Shown here piece by piece: positions 5,228 through 6,071 of a DNA stretch of 6,071 nt. Position numbers and translations under genes: made by a program. The number at the start of each line of letters is the position of its first letter. Within the stretch, counting starts at the first letter, position 1. Location of the stretch: NCBI GenBank assembly GCA_014379815.1, contig JACMLA010000084.1, forward strand, positions 1 to 6,071, given 5' to 3'. The stretch comes from Bryobacteraceae bacterium. Its GTDB lineage: Bacteria > Acidobacteriota > Terriglobia > Bryobacterales > Bryobacteraceae. The notes below the pieces were generated by a model, which was not told where the DNA came from, ran no database searches, and was given only the letters and a program-made list of their open reading frames with translations.

Positions 5228-6071
5228 TTGAGCGGTGATCGCGTTCACTATCTCTGGCGGGACCCGTCGGTGGCCCGCAGTTTCCGGACTGCTATCTCCC
5301 TTCACAGTCATACCCGGCAATCGAAGGAATCCCTCGGGTTCATTCCGAGGTACGCCAAAACAATTCCAGGGCTGTCCGGTCTCGTGCAAGCCCAGGAACG
5401 AAAGTATGAGCGCGTGCATGGCACCCAGCTCGATTTCGATAACGCCTGGTGGACTCCACCTCTATCCCCGCGGGAAGCGTATGAGCTGGAGCGTAATCAA
5501 ATCGAGCAGCAGCTTTCCCTGAAGGCCCTGGTTTCGCTAACGGACCACGACGACATCGAAGCACCCATGCACCTCCACGTGCTCAGCGAAATGAATGAGG
5601 TGCCGATCTCTGTGGAGTGGACCGTTCCCTACGGTGCATCGTTCTTCCACGTCGGAGTGCATAATCTGCCGTCAAAGCACGCCCACGCGACGATGGAGGT
5701 GCTCACGGCCTTTACCGCATCCCCCGACGAGACCCGGTTGCGCGGCGTCTTCGAGATGCTGGCCGGCTATCGTTCCACGCTCATCGTTCTGAACCACCCT
5801 CTGTGGGATGAGCCGGGAATCGGGACCGATGCACACCGGGCTCTGCTTAATCGCTTCGTCGCTAACTACCGGCCATATCTGCACGCAGCGGAGTTGAATG
5901 GTCTTCGTTCCTGGAATGAAAACGCAACCGTCGCGCAGTTCTCGAAAGAGATCGGGCTGCCGCTGATCTCCGGAGGCGACCGTCATGGATGTGAGCCAAA
6001 TGCAAATGTGAATCTCACAAATGCTTCCACATTTCCGGAGTTCGTCGATGAGGTTCGCAACAATAAATTGA
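5228..6071 (+). CDS. PHP-domain metal-dependent phosphoesterase-like protein, partial; 3' end beyond right edge
   Basis: The frame runs open from TTG 5228 (GGAG 7 bases upstream) to the window edge, giving 281 residues. PHP proteins are TIM-barrel-like hydrolases with a di- or trinuclear metal site, typically cleaving phosphate esters. Visible motifs in order: SLHSHT with His26 and His28; SLTDHDDIEA with Asp106 and His107; Glu130 (ISVEW); HVGVH with His141 and His145; LNHP with His190; and GGDRHG with Asp251 and His253. This is close to a full ligand set. The acidic residue that usually follows motif I (HSHTxxSD) is replaced by Lys33-Glu34. The gap between motifs I and II is about 80 residues, far longer than in small PHP phosphoesterases such as the TrpH type, and includes DFDNAWWTPPLSPREAYELE. 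No signal peptide is seen, so it should be cytosolic. Substrate unknown. Confidence 0.82.
   Translation, partial: MSGDRVHYLWRDPSVARSFRTAISLHSHTRQSKESLGFIPRYAKTIPGLSGLVQAQERKYERVHGTQLDFDNAWWTPPLSPREAYELERNQIEQQLSLKALVSLTDHDDIEAPMHLHVLSEMNEVPISVEWTVPYGASFFHVGVHNLPSKHAHATMEVLTAFTASPDETRLRGVFEMLAGYRSTLIVLNHPLWDEPGIGTDAHRALLNRFVANYRPYLHAAELNGLRSWNENATVAQFSKEIGLPLISGGDRHGCEPNANVNLTNASTFPEFVDEVRNNKL

Noticed and set aside
6007..6019. TGTGA-ATC-TCACA palindrome resembling a CRP site
   Set aside because: The spacer is 3 bases instead of 6, and it lies inside the PHP coding frame.

Overview
The window is a moderately GC-rich bacterial chromosome segment with tightly packed genes. The style suggests an Acidobacteriota genome (Koribacter/Terriglobia-like). 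This is an inference from three things: a Pro/Gln/Ala-rich N-terminus on a BamA-type protein, a Tat-exported Gfo/Idh/MocA oxidoreductase, and a small secreted Cys-containing protein of a kind I associate with that phylum. No rRNA or other phylogenetic marker confirms it. No tRNA, rRNA, CRISPR array, insertion sequence or phage gene was seen.

Layout. (1) 1-1023, minus strand: the N-terminal 341 residues of a BamA/Omp85 outer-membrane assembly factor, cut by the left edge. (2) 1024-1293: a divergent intergenic region with three alternating copies of a 7-base element (GCACCTG/CAGGTGC). (3) 1294-4641, plus strand: a compact three-gene operon. It encodes a Tat-exported Gfo/Idh/MocA oxidoreductase with a collagen-like Gly/Pro insertion, then 7 bases later an exported protein of unknown function, then with a TAATG stop/start overlap a fold-type III PLP enzyme of the D-threonine aldolase/D-serine dehydratase group. 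(4) 4666-4965, minus strand, convergent to the operon: a 99-residue secreted protein with a Cys/His motif. (5) 4966-5227: an AT-richer divergent spacer with a probable promoter for the small gene, AGTACC/GGTACT repeats, and a possible 40-codon zinc-ribbon-like small ORF. (6) 5228-6071, plus strand: a PHP-domain metal-dependent phosphoesterase-like protein, cut by the right edge.

How it fits together. Spacing strongly suggests that the three central genes are co-transcribed and translationally coupled. Two products should leave the cytoplasm (Tat, and Sec or lipoprotein route), and the third is a cytosolic PLP enzyme. The substrate of the set cannot be read from the sequence. Start codons were revised using Shine-Dalgarno sites: two genes (1294 and 5228) most likely start at TTG. 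The best candidates for something undescribed are the operon with its unknown middle protein, the Cys/His secreted protein, and the small zinc-ribbon-like ORF. None of these proves a new system.
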